From: Candidatus Pelethomonas intestinigallinarum
GTDB taxonomy: Bacteria; Bacillota; Clostridia; Oscillospirales; Oscillospiraceae
Assembly (NCBI GenBank): GCA_018712665.1
Contig: DVGP01000073.1
Location: 1-18,900, forward strand
Direction of reading: 5' to 3'
Length of the DNA: 18,900 nt
Under the pieces are notes generated by a model. It worked only from the letters and a program-made list of their open reading frames with translations. It did no database searches and had not been told where the DNA came from. Every line of letters starts with the position of its first letter. The first letter of the stretch is position 1. Below, piece by piece: positions 1-8,900 of the stretch. A program made the position numbers and the translations under genes.

Positions 1-660
1 CAGCTTGTCCTCAAAGCCGTGGACCGGGGCCTCCTGGGCGTCACAGAGCTCCCGCCAGAAGGACCGGTACTCCTCCTCCGACAGGGCACAGTTGATGTAA
101 TCGGCGCTGCCCTTGTCGTACCGGGAGGCAAACCACGCCCTGGACATGTCCACGCTCTCGTAGGTCACCAGGGGGGCGGCGGCGTCAAAGAAGTTGAGGG
201 CGGAGCCCTCACCAAAGCGGTCCTGCAGGTGCCGGGCCAGCTCGTCGCTGGTCAGAGGCCCAGTGGCCACGATCACCGGCCCCTCCTCCGGCAGAGAGGT
301 GACCTCCTTCTCCACAACGGTGATGTTTGGATGGGAGCGGACCGCCCTTGTCACATAGGCGGAGAAGCCCTTCCGATCCACCGCCAGGGCCCCGCCGGCC
401 TCCACCCGCGTGGCGTCAGCGGCCCGGAGGATCACGCTGTCCAGCCGCCGCAGCTCTTCCTTCAAAAGGCCCACGGCGTTCTCCAGCCCGGCCCCCCGGA
501 GGGAGTTGGAGCAGACCAGCTCCGCGAAATCTTCACTTGTGTGGGCGGGGGTCATCTTCTTCGGCTTCATCTCCACCAGGGTGACGGCCAACCCCCGCCG
601 GGCCAGCTGCCAGGCCGCCTCGCAGCCCGCCAGACCGGCGCCGATCACAGTTACATTCAT
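1..660 (-). CDS. trmFO: Methylenetetrahydrofolate-tRNA-(uracil-5-)-methyltransferase TrmFO, 3' end outside window
   Basis: Makes ribothymidine at U54 of the tRNA T-loop using methylenetetrahydrofolate and FAD (family knowledge). Only the first 220 codons are visible; full-length homologues are roughly 435-460 residues, so about half is missing at the window edge. The N-terminus MNVTVIGAGLAGCEAAWQLA is the FAD-binding Rossmann motif GxGxxG. It is followed by VEMKPKKMTPAH and the family-typical segment LVCSNSLRG with its cysteine. The ATG at 658-660 is preceded by AGAGGAAAAGCA, an acceptable ribosome binding site. It lies downstream of topA on the same strand, the conserved Firmicutes order dprA-topA-trmFO. 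A 604-nt repeat-filled gap separates it from topA, so it may have its own promoter, but I could not find a convincing one. Confidence 0.93.
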   Translation of the reverse strand, partial: MNVTVIGAGLAGCEAAWQLARRGLAVTLVEMKPKKMTPAHTSEDFAELVCSNSLRGAGLENAVGLLKEELRRLDSVILRAADATRVEAGGALAVDRKGFSAYVTRAVRSHPNITVVEKEVTSLPEEGPVIVATGPLTSDELARHLQDRFGEGSALNFFDAAAPLVTYESVDMSRAWFASRYDKGSADYINCALSEEEYRSFWRELCDAQEAPVHGFEDKL

Positions 661-760
661 TGCTTTTCCTCTCTTCTCCCGAATGACTGCCATTCTATTA
701 GTTTGTGGGGGCTACCCGCCCCCACGCCCCAGGGAAGGGGAGTTTCGCCCCCCGGGGCGA

Positions 761-796
761 GTGACTTTTTCGACGCCGAAAAAGTCACCAAAAAGG
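761..796 (+). repeat. Hairpin repeat copy A (ACTTTTTC...GAAAAAGT + CAAAAAGG tail)
   Basis: A perfect 12-bp stem GTGACTTTTTCG/CGAAAAAGTCAC (761-772 and 777-788) with loop ACGC is followed directly by the tail CAAAAAGG (789-796). The same stem core and tail occur three more times in this window (1129-1163, 14153-14186, 14277-14309). This copy points right and faces copy B. Confidence 0.75.
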
Positions 797-1085
797 CGCC
801 GGGGACACCCCGGCCCCCGATTTTTTGCCCAATCGGTCTCTATCAGTGGGGGAAACTTCTCTGCCACTGAATTAGATTCTTTTTCTAATCTACAGCTTGG
901 CGATCAACGATGCTTCGGCCTCCGGCCCTGTTAAAGAGTTCGATGTTTCTTTTTGTGCTTATCGAAACATTCTTCTTGGAACAACCCCTCGGGAGTATTC
1001 AGCATCAAACGAAATATTCATAGGATTTGCAGGGGGGATTCCAAAGGGGGCAATGCCCCCTTTGTGTCGTCGCGGGGGTGGGGTT

Positions 1086-1125
1086 CATAGGGGAGGGACC
1101 CCATCGAAAGGGTCCCTTCCCTATG
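1086..1125. repeat. 16-bp imperfect inverted repeat (hairpin)
   Basis: CATAGGGGAGGGACCC (1086-1101) pairs with GGGTCCCTTCCCTATG (1110-1125) with a single G-T wobble, across the 8-nt loop CATCGAAA. It is the longest stem seen in the window. It lies inside the inverted pair of hairpin repeats A and B. No U tract follows on either strand. Its role is unknown; it may be part of a composite repeat or stabilise the 3' end of the topA message. Confidence 0.7.
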
Positions 1126-1128
1126 CGC

Positions 1129-1163
1129 CCTTTTGCCTACTTTTCCGGCGAGGGAAAAGTAGG
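1129..1163 (-). repeat. Hairpin repeat copy B, inverted relative to copy A
   Basis: On the minus strand an 11-bp stem CCTACTTTTCC/GGAAAAGTAGG (1163-1153 with 1146-1136) has a 6-nt loop and is followed by the tail CAAAAGG (1135-1129) and then GCGC, as in copy A. Copies A and B face each other across about 330 nt. Confidence 0.7.
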
Positions 1164-1264
1164 CCGGGGTCTGGGGGCGGAGCCCCCATCAGGTACGGTG
1201 CCATGCGCTGGCACAGGCGAAGCAAAAACAGGGCTTGGAGCCGGAGGCCCCGAACGTCCCTCGC

Positions 1265-3574
1265 TCATTGGGCAGCGGCCTTCTTCGCCGTGGAAGAAGC
1301 TTTCTTCCCGGTGGAAGCCGCCTTTTTGGTGGCAGAAGCACTCTTCTTCGTGGAAGAGGCGCTCTTCTTGGTAGAGGCAGCCGTCTTCTTCGTCTCGGCG
1401 GAAGACGCGGTCCCCTCTCCCTCAGCGGAGGAAGCGGCAGTCTTCTTCCGATAGCCTCCCCGCTTGTCCTCGGGCGTGAAGTTGGAACAGCTCTCGTTGA
1501 TGCAGAAGGGCTTCTTGAACCCCTTGCCGGACTTCTTGAACATGGTCTGGCCGCACACCGGGCAGTCGTCCGCCACGGGCACGTCCCAGGTCATGAAGTC
1601 GCAGCGCTTGCTCTCGTCCTTCTCGCTGTTGTGCTCGCAGCCGTAGTAGGCGTAGCCGTTGCGGCTGGTTTTCTTCAGAATGCGGCCCCCGCACTTGGGG
1701 CAGCGGCCGGGCATGGCGATGACCAGAGGCTTGGTAAAGGTGCACTCTGGGTAGCCGGGGCAGGCCAGGAACCGGCCGAAGCGGCCGCTCTTGATGACCA
1801 TCTGCCGGCCGCAGACGTCGCACACCTCGTCGGAGACCTCGTCGGGGACCTTCAGCCGGACCCCCTCCAGGTCGTGCTCCGCCTGGTCCAGATGCTCCTT
1901 GAAGGGGCCGTAGAACTCCCGGAGCACCTCGTGCCACTCCTTCTTCCCCTCCTCCACGTCGTCCAGTTCCTTCTCCATGTCGGCGGTGAAGTGGGTGTCC
2001 ACGATGTCGGAGAACTTATCCTCCATCAGGCCATTGACCACCTCACCCAGGGGGGTGGGACGGAGGTACTTCCCCTCCTTGACCACATACTCCCGGTCCA
2101 GGATGGTGCTGACGGTGGGGGCGTAGGTGGAGGGACGGCCGATGCCGTTCTCCTCCATGGCCCGGATCAGGCTGGCGTCGGTATAGCGCGGGGGCGGCTG
2201 GGTGAAGTGCTGCTCCCGGTCAAAGCCCCGGCACTGCAGGCTCTGGCCCTGGGTGAGCTCCGGGAGCTTGGCCTCCTTCTCCTCCTTCTCCTCGTCCTTG
2301 CCCTCCTCGTAGACGGCGGTGTAGCCGGAGAACTTCAGGCTGCTGCTGGAGGCACGGAAGCTGTGGCCCGCCGCCTCCACCTCCACGGAGACGCTGTCGT
2401 AGACGGCGTTGGCCATCTGGCAGGCCAGGAACCGGCTCCAGATCAGCCGGTAGAGTCGGTACTGCTCCGAGGTCAGGTCCCCCTTGACCCGCTCAGGGGT
2501 CAAGGTCACATCGCTGGGCCGGATGGCCTCGTGGGCGTCCTGGGCCCCGGCCTTGGTCTTGAACACCCGGGGGGCGCCGGGGTAATATCGCTCCCCATAG
2601 CGGCCGAGGATAAAGTCCCGGGCCGCCGCCTGGGCCTCGTCGCTCAGGCGCAGGGAGTCGGTACGCATGTAGGTGATGAGGCCCACGGTGCCCTCCCCGG
2701 AGATGTCCACGCCCTCGTAGAGCTGCTGGGCGATGGCCATGGTCCGCCGGGGGGTCATGTTCAGCTTCCGGCTGGCCTCCTGCTGAAGGGTGGAGGTAGT
2801 GAAGGGGGGCGAGGGGGAGCGCTGCTTGTCCTGACGCTTCACGCTCTTGACGGAGAAGGGGGCGTGCTCCACGGCGGAGACCACCTGGTCCACCTCCTCC
2901 TGGGAGTTCAGCTCCCGCTTCTTTCCGTTCTCCCCGTGGTACCGGGCGGTAAAGGGGTTCTCCCCCTGGTTCCCGGTGGCGAGCTTCACATCCAGGGACC
3001 AGTACTCCTGGGGCTTGAACTCCGTAATCTCCTTCTCCCGGTCGCAGACCATCCGGGTGGCCACGGACTGGACCCGGCCGGCGGAGAGGCCCCGGCGGAT
3101 CTTCTTCCACAGCAGGGGGCTGAGCTGATAGCCCACGATCCGGTCCAGAATGCGCCTGGCCTGCTGGGCGTCCACCAGGTCCTGGTCGATCTCCCGGGGG
3201 GCGGCGATGGACTCGTTCACCACCCGCTTGGTGATCTCGTTGAAGGTCACCCGCCGGGCCTTATCGTCACTTAAGCGCAGAAGCTCCTTCAGGTGCCAGC
3301 TGATGGCCTCCCCCTCCCGGTCCGGGTCGGTGGCCAGGTACACATACTGGCTGTCCTTGGCGGATTTCTTCAGATCGCTGATGATGTCCTCTTTTCCCTT
3401 GATGGGGCGGTAGTTTGGTGTAAAATCGTGCTCCAGGTCAACGCCCAAGGTGCTCTTGGGCAGGTCCCGCAGGTGGCCCATGCAGGCCTTCACCTGATAC
3501 CCGGGTCCCAGATACTTGCCGATGGTCTTGGCTTTGGCGGGAGACTCCACGATCACGAGACTCGTTTTTGCCAT
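1265..3574 (-). CDS. topA: DNA topoisomerase I (type IA) with histone-H1-like C-terminal tail
   Basis: Relaxes negative supercoils through transient single-strand breaks. The 769-residue protein starts MAKTSLVIVESPAKAKTIGK, the canonical TOPRIM opening, with the metal-binding DPDREGE at residues 83-89. The catalytic tyrosine is Y302 in GLITYMRTDS. The C-terminal part carries three four-cysteine zinc ribbons beginning CDVCG, CPKCG and CPVCG. The last 60 or so residues are a low-complexity Lys/Ala/Ser/Thr tail with TKKSAS-like repeats. I chose the ATG at 3572-3574, 12 codons inside the longest frame, because AGGAGG sits just upstream (GCCAGGAGGAAAAGC) and homologues start there. It follows dprA by 185 nt and precedes trmFO. 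Confidence 0.97.
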   Translation of the reverse strand: MAKTSLVIVESPAKAKTIGKYLGPGYQVKACMGHLRDLPKSTLGVDLEHDFTPNYRPIKGKEDIISDLKKSAKDSQYVYLATDPDREGEAISWHLKELLRLSDDKARRVTFNEITKRVVNESIAAPREIDQDLVDAQQARRILDRIVGYQLSPLLWKKIRRGLSAGRVQSVATRMVCDREKEITEFKPQEYWSLDVKLATGNQGENPFTARYHGENGKKRELNSQEEVDQVVSAVEHAPFSVKSVKRQDKQRSPSPPFTTSTLQQEASRKLNMTPRRTMAIAQQLYEGVDISGEGTVGLITYMRTDSLRLSDEAQAAARDFILGRYGERYYPGAPRVFKTKAGAQDAHEAIRPSDVTLTPERVKGDLTSEQYRLYRLIWSRFLACQMANAVYDSVSVEVEAAGHSFRASSSSLKFSGYTAVYEEGKDEEKEEKEAKLPELTQGQSLQCRGFDREQHFTQPPPRYTDASLIRAMEENGIGRPSTYAPTVSTILDREYVVKEGKYLRPTPLGEVVNGLMEDKFSDIVDTHFTADMEKELDDVEEGKKEWHEVLREFYGPFKEHLDQAEHDLEGVRLKVPDEVSDEVCDVCGRQMVIKSGRFGRFLACPGYPECTFTKPLVIAMPGRCPKCGGRILKKTSRNGYAYYGCEHNSEKDESKRCDFMTWDVPVADDCPVCGQTMFKKSGKGFKKPFCINESCSNFTPEDKRGGYRKKTAASSAEGEGTASSAETKKTAASTKKSASSTKKSASATKKAASTGKKASSTAKKAAAQ

Positions 3575-3759
3575 GCTTTTCCTCCTGGCGGCGCACGTTC
3601 CGCGCCGCATATTTGTCCGCCCGTGAGGCGGCGATTGATTTACTGAAAATTATTCTGCGGCCCGCTCCCCCGGCTGTCCGAGGGGGCAGACGTATTTACG
3701 GGGCGGCGTCCCGGCGGGACGCCGCGCCCTCATATCCTCTATATGCTGACGCGCTCCTC
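3575..3759 (-). other. dprA-topA spacer with strong hairpins
   Basis: This 185-nt gap holds a perfect 10-bp stem GCGGCGTCCC/GGGACGCCGC with a 3-nt loop (3703-3725), and a second GC stem around 3663-3687 (CCCCC+CGG arms with one bulged base). Neither has a U tract, so I do not call a terminator. The topA ribosome binding site AGGAGG lies just above 3574. I see no convincing promoter. Confidence 0.5.
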
Positions 3760-4965
3760 TTATGCCAGGGTCACGGCCAGGGTGAACCGCTTCCCCTCGC
3801 TCTGGATGACGATCCGGTCCAGCTCCAGCATGGTCAGGGCGGACAGCACCCGGCGGGTAGGGATCTGCGTCTCCTCGATGAGGTCGTCCACCTGGACCGT
3901 GCGGCCCTGGAGTGCGCGGACGATGCGGATCTGGTCGTCTGTAAGGCTGTGATCCCCACTGCTGAGGTCCAGCACCGGCAGGTCGGGGGCCTTCTCCTCC
4001 GCCTTCTCTGCCGGAGCGGCTGCCGGAGCCGTCCCCTCGGGCGGGCCGAACTTCGCCGGCTCCTCCTTGCGGATGCCCCGGATCTTGTGGGGGTAGCGGC
4101 CGGCATAGTGGCTGAGGATGTCCCAGGCGTCGGTGACCACACCGGCCCCGTCCCGGAGGAGCTTGTTGCTGCCGGCGCAGTGCCAGTCGTCCATCTGGCC
4201 GGGCATGGCAAACACGTCCCGGCCCTGGTCCAGAGCCCGGCTGGCGGTGATCAGGGTGCCGGATCGCTCCGGGGCCTCCATAACCACCACCCCCAGGCTC
4301 AGGCCGCTGATGATCCGGTTGCGGACCGGGAAGTGGGCCCCCTCGTGCTTCGTCCCCGGCGGGTACTCAGAGAGGATGGCGCCCCGGACGGCGATGTCCT
4401 CGTAGAGCCCCCGGTTCCGGGCGGGGTAGATGATGTCGTGTCCCCCGCCGATGACGGCCACCGTCAGCCCGCCGGCCCGGAGAGCGCCCCGGTGGGCGGC
4501 GGCGTCTCCCCCGGCGGCCAGGCCGGAGACCACCACGGCCCCCAGCCCCGCCAGCTGGAAGGCCAGCTTCTCCCCCATCTCCTGGGCGTAGGGCGACGCC
4601 TTCCGGGTGCCCACCATGGCGATGGCTACCTCATCGTCCATGAGGGGCAGCCGTCCCTGGACGTACAGCACCAGCGGCGGATCGTAGATGTTCCGCAGGC
4701 GGTCGGGATACTCCGTATCCCGGAGGGTGAGGATCCGCAGTCCCAAACGGTCGCAGTCCCCCAGGATGCGGTCCGCCTCCTCCAGGGACTTCTCCTCCAG
4801 CCGGGCGGCGGCGGCCCGGGTCATGCCCTCCACCAGGAAGTATTCCCCGCTGTCGGAGCAGTAGACCTCCTCCGGGCCCCCGAAGTGTTCCAGAAGCCGG
4901 TTCTTCATCACGCCGCCCACGCCCGGGAGGCTGGCCAGCCACAGCCAGTACTTCAAAGACGCCAT
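3760..4965 (-). CDS. dprA: DNA-processing protein DprA/Smf
   Basis: Binds incoming single-stranded DNA and loads RecA during natural transformation; in non-competent bacteria its role is less clear (family knowledge). The 401 residues show an N-terminal helix-hairpin-helix-like stretch (SLPGVGGVMKNRLLEHFG, about 12-29). The Rossmann-like DprA core follows, with MVGTRKAS (117-124), SGLAAGGDAAAHRGAL (147-162), YPARN (180-184), FPVRNRIISGLS (212-223) and EAPERSGTLITA (230-241). A C-terminal winged-helix domain occupies about 335-401. In most family members the SGLA motif continues GID; here it is GGD. The ATG at 4963-4965 has only a G-rich weak ribosome binding site (GGCGGGGGAATCGG). It lies 52 nt after the RNA methyltransferase gene and is probably cotranscribed with it. 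Confidence 0.96.
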   Translation of the reverse strand: MASLKYWLWLASLPGVGGVMKNRLLEHFGGPEEVYCSDSGEYFLVEGMTRAAAARLEEKSLEEADRILGDCDRLGLRILTLRDTEYPDRLRNIYDPPLVLYVQGRLPLMDDEVAIAMVGTRKASPYAQEMGEKLAFQLAGLGAVVVSGLAAGGDAAAHRGALRAGGLTVAVIGGGHDIIYPARNRGLYEDIAVRGAILSEYPPGTKHEGAHFPVRNRIISGLSLGVVVMEAPERSGTLITASRALDQGRDVFAMPGQMDDWHCAGSNKLLRDGAGVVTDAWDILSHYAGRYPHKIRGIRKEEPAKFGPPEGTAPAAAPAEKAEEKAPDLPVLDLSSGDHSLTDDQIRIVRALQGRTVQVDDLIEETQIPTRRVLSALTMLELDRIVIQSEGKRFTLAVTLA

Positions 4966-5017
4966 CCGATTCCCCCGCCTTTCCTTCTATCGCATTCATG
5001 TCTCATTTGTCAATTGC

Positions 5018-5782
5018 TCAGCTCTCCCGGTATCCTTCCCAGAGGAGAATGGCCGCGGCCACCGCGGCGTTCAGGGACTCGCACCGGGAGCTCATAGGGA
5101 TCTTCACCGTGCCGCCGCAGGCGGCCAGAGCCTCCCCGCTCAGCCCCCGGCCCTCGCTGCCGATTAGGATCACCCCGCGGCTGAGGTCCGCCGCCCGGGC
5201 GTCCGCCGTGTCCTCCCGCAGGGCTGCGCCCCACAGGGGCAGATCGGCCTCCCGGAGCCGGGGCAGCAGCTCCCCCAGGGCGCAGGTCCATACCGGGCGG
5301 CGGAACACCGCCCCCATGGAGGCCCGGACCGTCTTGGGGCCGTAGGGGTCCGCGCAGCCGGGGAGGAGGATCAGGCCGTCGGCCTCGAAGGCGTCGGCGG
5401 AGCGGAGGATGGTTCCCACATTCCCCGGGTCCTGGACCCCCTCCAGCGCCAGATAGCGCCTGCCTGAAAGGACCTCGGGCAGGGACGTGTCCGGCCGCCG
5501 GGCCAGAAAAAGGGCCCCCTGTGGGGTCTCCATGGGGCTGACGGAGGCCATGACGTCCCGCGGGATCTCCACCAATCTGACCCCAGCCGGAAGCGGCGGC
5601 AGAGATATTCCCGGGGTAAAGACCACGCAGGTGAGGTCCGCGCCCCACCGCACCGCCTCCTCCAGCAGCTTGACCCCGTCCCCCAGGTACTCCCCGGCCT
5701 TTTCCCGGTAGGACCGGGAAGCGGACAGCTTGCGGATATGGGTCATCAAAGGGTTCGTCCGGCTGGTGATGCGCTCCGCCAT
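5018..5782 (-). CDS. TrmH/SpoU-family RNA 2'-O-ribose methyltransferase
   Basis: Transfers a methyl group from S-adenosylmethionine to a ribose 2'-OH in rRNA or tRNA; the exact target cannot be read from the sequence. The 254 residues contain an N-terminal substrate-binding domain (about 1-100) and a SPOUT catalytic domain with all three motifs: DPGNVGTILRSADAF (118-132), LIGSEGRGLS (206-215) and IPMSSRCESLNAAVAAAILL (228-247). The length is normal for the family. The start at 5780-5782, not the longer frame reaching 5896, is chosen because GAGAGGAGGCGGGGTC precedes it and the promoter's predicted start site lies at about 5899. It is the first gene of the run to dprA. RlmB-like or TsnR-like rRNA modification is the likely role. 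Confidence 0.93.
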   Translation of the reverse strand: MAERITSRTNPLMTHIRKLSASRSYREKAGEYLGDGVKLLEEAVRWGADLTCVVFTPGISLPPLPAGVRLVEIPRDVMASVSPMETPQGALFLARRPDTSLPEVLSGRRYLALEGVQDPGNVGTILRSADAFEADGLILLPGCADPYGPKTVRASMGAVFRRPVWTCALGELLPRLREADLPLWGAALREDTADARAADLSRGVILIGSEGRGLSGEALAACGGTVKIPMSSRCESLNAAVAAAILLWEGYRES

Positions 5783-5899
5783 GACCCCGCCTCCTCTCCC
5801 CGCCGGTCCCCGGCGGACATCTATAGACACAGGCCCCGCTGTCAGGGACGGCGGCGGGGCCGTTCGCCGTGCTTTCACGCTGAAAGCAAAGTCCAAACT
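5783..5899 (-). promoter_or_regulatory. Structured 5' leader of the RNA methyltransferase gene
   Basis: Between the predicted start of transcription and the ATG, about 117 nt can form three stems: GCTTTCA-CGC-TGAAAGC (5871-5887), GGCCCCGC/GCGGGGCC (5832-5839 with 5854-5861) and CCGCCGG/CCGGCGG (5800-5816). The last ends a few bases before the ribosome binding site. I do not recognise a known riboswitch or T-box here. Confidence 0.45.
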
Positions 5900-5905
5900 T
5901 AATTT

Positions 5906-5934
5906 ACTATAGCACAGGCTTTTCCAAGATGCAA
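5906..5934 (-). promoter_or_regulatory. Sigma-A promoter for the RNA methyltransferase-dprA run
   Basis: On the minus strand TTGCAT (5934-5929) and TATAGT (5911-5906) are separated by exactly 17 nt, with a TGC extension directly before the -10. Transcription should begin near 5899. The site lies just after the permease stop codon, so the left-hand run is a separate transcription unit. Confidence 0.7.
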
Positions 5935-5977
5935 GCCACCAATCCGCTTGGGACCGGCGCTGGCCAGCCGGCAGTGG

Positions 5978-8900
5978 TCACTCCCGCTCACTGAGCAGGC
6001 TCATGAGCTTCGTCCGCCCCACGGCCAGCACCGCCAGGGCGCAGCCGATGAGGTAGCACACCAAAAAGCCCGCCGCGGCCAGCCATCCGGCCCAGCCCGC
6101 CCCCGTGGCGGTGAGGACCAGTCCGCCCAGGACGCAGCCCAGCAGGGCCAGGGCCCCCTGCTCCAGGAAGAAGGAGCAGAACACCCGCCTCCGGGAGGCG
6201 CCCAGCCCCCGCATGATGGCGAACTCCATCCGGCGGCCGTTGACCATCAGCCAGGAGATGACAAAGCCCAGCAGCCCCACCGCCGCGCACAGCACGGGGA
6301 GCAGGATCTGGCTGAAGGTGACATACCGGCCCAGTCCGCCCACCGTCTCCACAAAGCTCTGGTCCTGGAGGACCACGGTGGTACGGTTCCGGGCCAGGCT
6401 GCCCACCTGGCTGAAGCCTTGTCCCTCCAGATAGTCCCGGAGGTCATCCAGCTGCCGGGGGCTGGCCAGGGTGAAGCGGCAGGTGGAGAAGTTGGTGCTG
6501 ATATAGAAGTAAGCGTCCCTGCCCGCCTTGTCGGAAAAGCTGGAGCTGGAGGTGATCCTCTCCCCATCCGCCACGGGTGCCTCTTCCCCTGTGATCCAGG
6601 ACGGGTCGCACCAGAAGGACAGGGGAACATAGATCTCTTTTTGACTGCCGCCTCCATCGTATGCGCCCACGACCATCAGATCGATGACAAGAGTATAGGT
6701 ATTTTCCCGAATAGGGACCTGGACCTGTATGGACATCGTATCCCCCAGCTCCAGGCCGCGCTGGTCAAGAAAGTTCCGGTTCACCAGGCAGGGGTAGGTC
6801 AGCCACTCTGATGCGCCTGAGTAGGAGACCGGATACCCCTGCCAATAGGACATGCAGTCAAGGATCGAGTAATAGTCTGAGCCTCTCAAAAAACTCTCGT
6901 CCCAGCCCTCCAGCCACTCCACCTGGGGCGGATCGCCGTAGTAGAAGGCAGGGGCGGCGGACAGTCCATTGAGGGCCACCAGCTCCGGCTGCTGCCGGAT
7001 CCAGGCGCTGCGGGTCTCCTCGGCAAAGCCGCCGGCGCCGAAGGCCGGCATCTCCCCGTCGAACCAGTAATGCCACCCCAGGCTCACCGACAATTCGGAG
7101 AGCATGCCGGAGTTCCACAACAGCCGGGCATTGGGGGCGGAGACCGTCAGGTCGGTGGACTGCCGGCCGTTGGCGCTGGTGACCTGGCCGGTGAGCTGGG
7201 CGGTGTCGTACAGTCGGTCGATCTGGCCGCTCCAGCTGGTGGCGCTGGCCGACAGCAGCCCCAGCAGCAGGGCCAGCACCAGGGCCGACGCGGGCACCAC
7301 GGTGGAGCGCCACCCGCCCCGCCGGGCGGAGAGCAGGGCGAACCGGGGCGCGCCGCCCCCGGCGGTGGAGGTGCCCCCTTTGGGCACCCGGACGGAGGTC
7401 CTGCCCCGCTTGGGGGCGGTCTGTTTCCTGGCCTGGCCCAGGAAGAACAGGCACAGCGACAGGGCCAGCGCGAACACCGCCAGCCCCGCCGCCACGGCGG
7501 GCCACCGGGGAAGCTGCCCCAGAGCCGGAGCCTCTTTTGCCACGCCGATGGCCGCCTCGCTGTACCGCTGGTCCACAGCGTACAGATCCCGGGCGGAGGA
7601 CAGGGCCGCCTGGAGGATGCCCCTCAGGGACAGCCCCCCGATCACCGCCCCGGCCAGGGCAGCCGCCCCGGACACCAACGCCGCGCCGGACAGCAGCCAC
7701 AGCCGGATCTTGCCCGCCGGGGTGCCCAGGGACACCAGGACGGACACCGTCTCCCGCTGACGGCCCACGAACAGGTAGCCAAACAGGAACAGCACCACCA
7801 GCACACCGGCGGCGCAGGCGGCGGTCACCGCCATGGCGGTGGACTCCATGGCCTGGAGAGGCTGGGCGGCGGTGGAATAGCCCTGGTCGTACAGGGTGAC
7901 CCGCACCCCGTCGGGGACCATGGCCTGGATGGCGTCGGCGGCCTGGCGGCCCCTTGCGTTGTCCAGCACCGCCCGGCCCAGCTGGTAGCCGAACAGGGGC
8001 TGGCCGAAGCCCCCCTCGGCGGAGGACACCCAGAGACAGCCGGGATAGTCCTCCAGGGCGTTGGTGATGCCCACCACCTCCAGGGTGCGGGTATCCTCCC
8101 CGACGGTCAGGTCAAAGCGGCCGTCTTCGGCGGAGGACAGCACGCTCAGCTCCACCGTGTCCTCCAGCTCCAGGCCCAGCTGGGCGGCGGTGAGCCCGTC
8201 GACGACGCACACACCCACCTCCCCCGCCTGGGGGAAGCGGCCCTGCTCCAGGAACAGAGCCCCCTGCTGGAAACACTCCAGGGCGGCGATGTCGTCGCTG
8301 GCCTCCAGCCGGACATAGTTGTTGACCAGCTGGTAGTAGTCGGCGTAGTCCGCGAAGAGGCTGTCCGTCAGGGCGGGATCGTCCGCCCCGGACAGCTCCA
8401 GGTAGGGCGGCGTATCGCACCCCTCGTAGAAGTCTGTGACGGCAAAGGTGGCGTTGGAAGAGGCGCCCTGCACAAAGGTGCCGTGGAGCAGGTAGCGCCT
8501 GCCGCGCTCCGGGACGAATCCGGTGTCTCCCGCCTCGAAGATCGCCAGGATGTTGTCCCGGCCGTCCTGGGAGTACAGCGCCTGGGTGATGGAGCCGCTG
8601 TAGACAACGTCATAGATCAGGTACTGGCCGTTCCCCGCGGCATAGCCCATATAACCTTGGGTGTCCCACCCCAGGTCAGGTCCATAGTACTGTCCCTGAT
8701 AGGGGGGCGTGCTCCTGGAGGTGAAGTCCAGCACATAGCGTACCTCGGGCAGATCCTCCTCCGCCACGAGAGTATAGCGCCGGACACCATCCTCGTCTAT
8801 CTCGAGAGAGTAATATCCCGCTCGACCGATGCTCCAGTCCACACCGTATTCATAGTACGGTACCTGGGCCTGGAGTTCGCCGTCCGGACCATAGAGGGAG

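Larger units (their letters stand above)
661..1264. other. Long hairpin-rich intergenic region between topA and trmFO
   Basis: I see no credible gene in these 604 nt; the open frames here lack ribosome binding sites and family resemblance. The stretch is crowded with inverted repeats: GTGGGGGC/GCCCCCAC (705-725); a 12-bp stem at 761-788; TAGATT/AATCTA (873-892 region); AAAGGGGGC-AAT-GCCCCCTTT (1043-1063); a 16-bp stem with one G-T pair (1086-1125); CCTACTTTTCC/GGAAAAGTAGG (1136-1163); TGGGGGC-GGA-GCCCCCA (1172-1188); and GTGCCA/TGGCAC (1198-1214). None is followed on the minus strand by a clear U tract, so none is a textbook intrinsic terminator for topA, although the ones nearest the topA stop could still end or process its transcript. 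Confidence 0.7.

Noticed and set aside
705..725. GTGGGGGC/GCCCCCAC hairpin as terminator
   Set aside because: No U tract follows on either strand.
897..1454. 185-codon plus-strand frame in the topA-trmFO gap
   Set aside because: It runs through several hairpin repeats and into antisense topA; the end is the complement of the Lys/Ala tail. No family resemblance.
1235..3274. 679-codon plus-strand open frame opposite topA
   Set aside because: It is antisense to an unmistakable topA, is dominated by Leu/Gly/Val/His as expected from complementing GC-rich codons, and resembles no family.
3703..3725. 10-bp GC hairpin as dprA terminator
   Set aside because: Strong stem but followed by CCCGTAAATACG on the minus strand, with no U tract.
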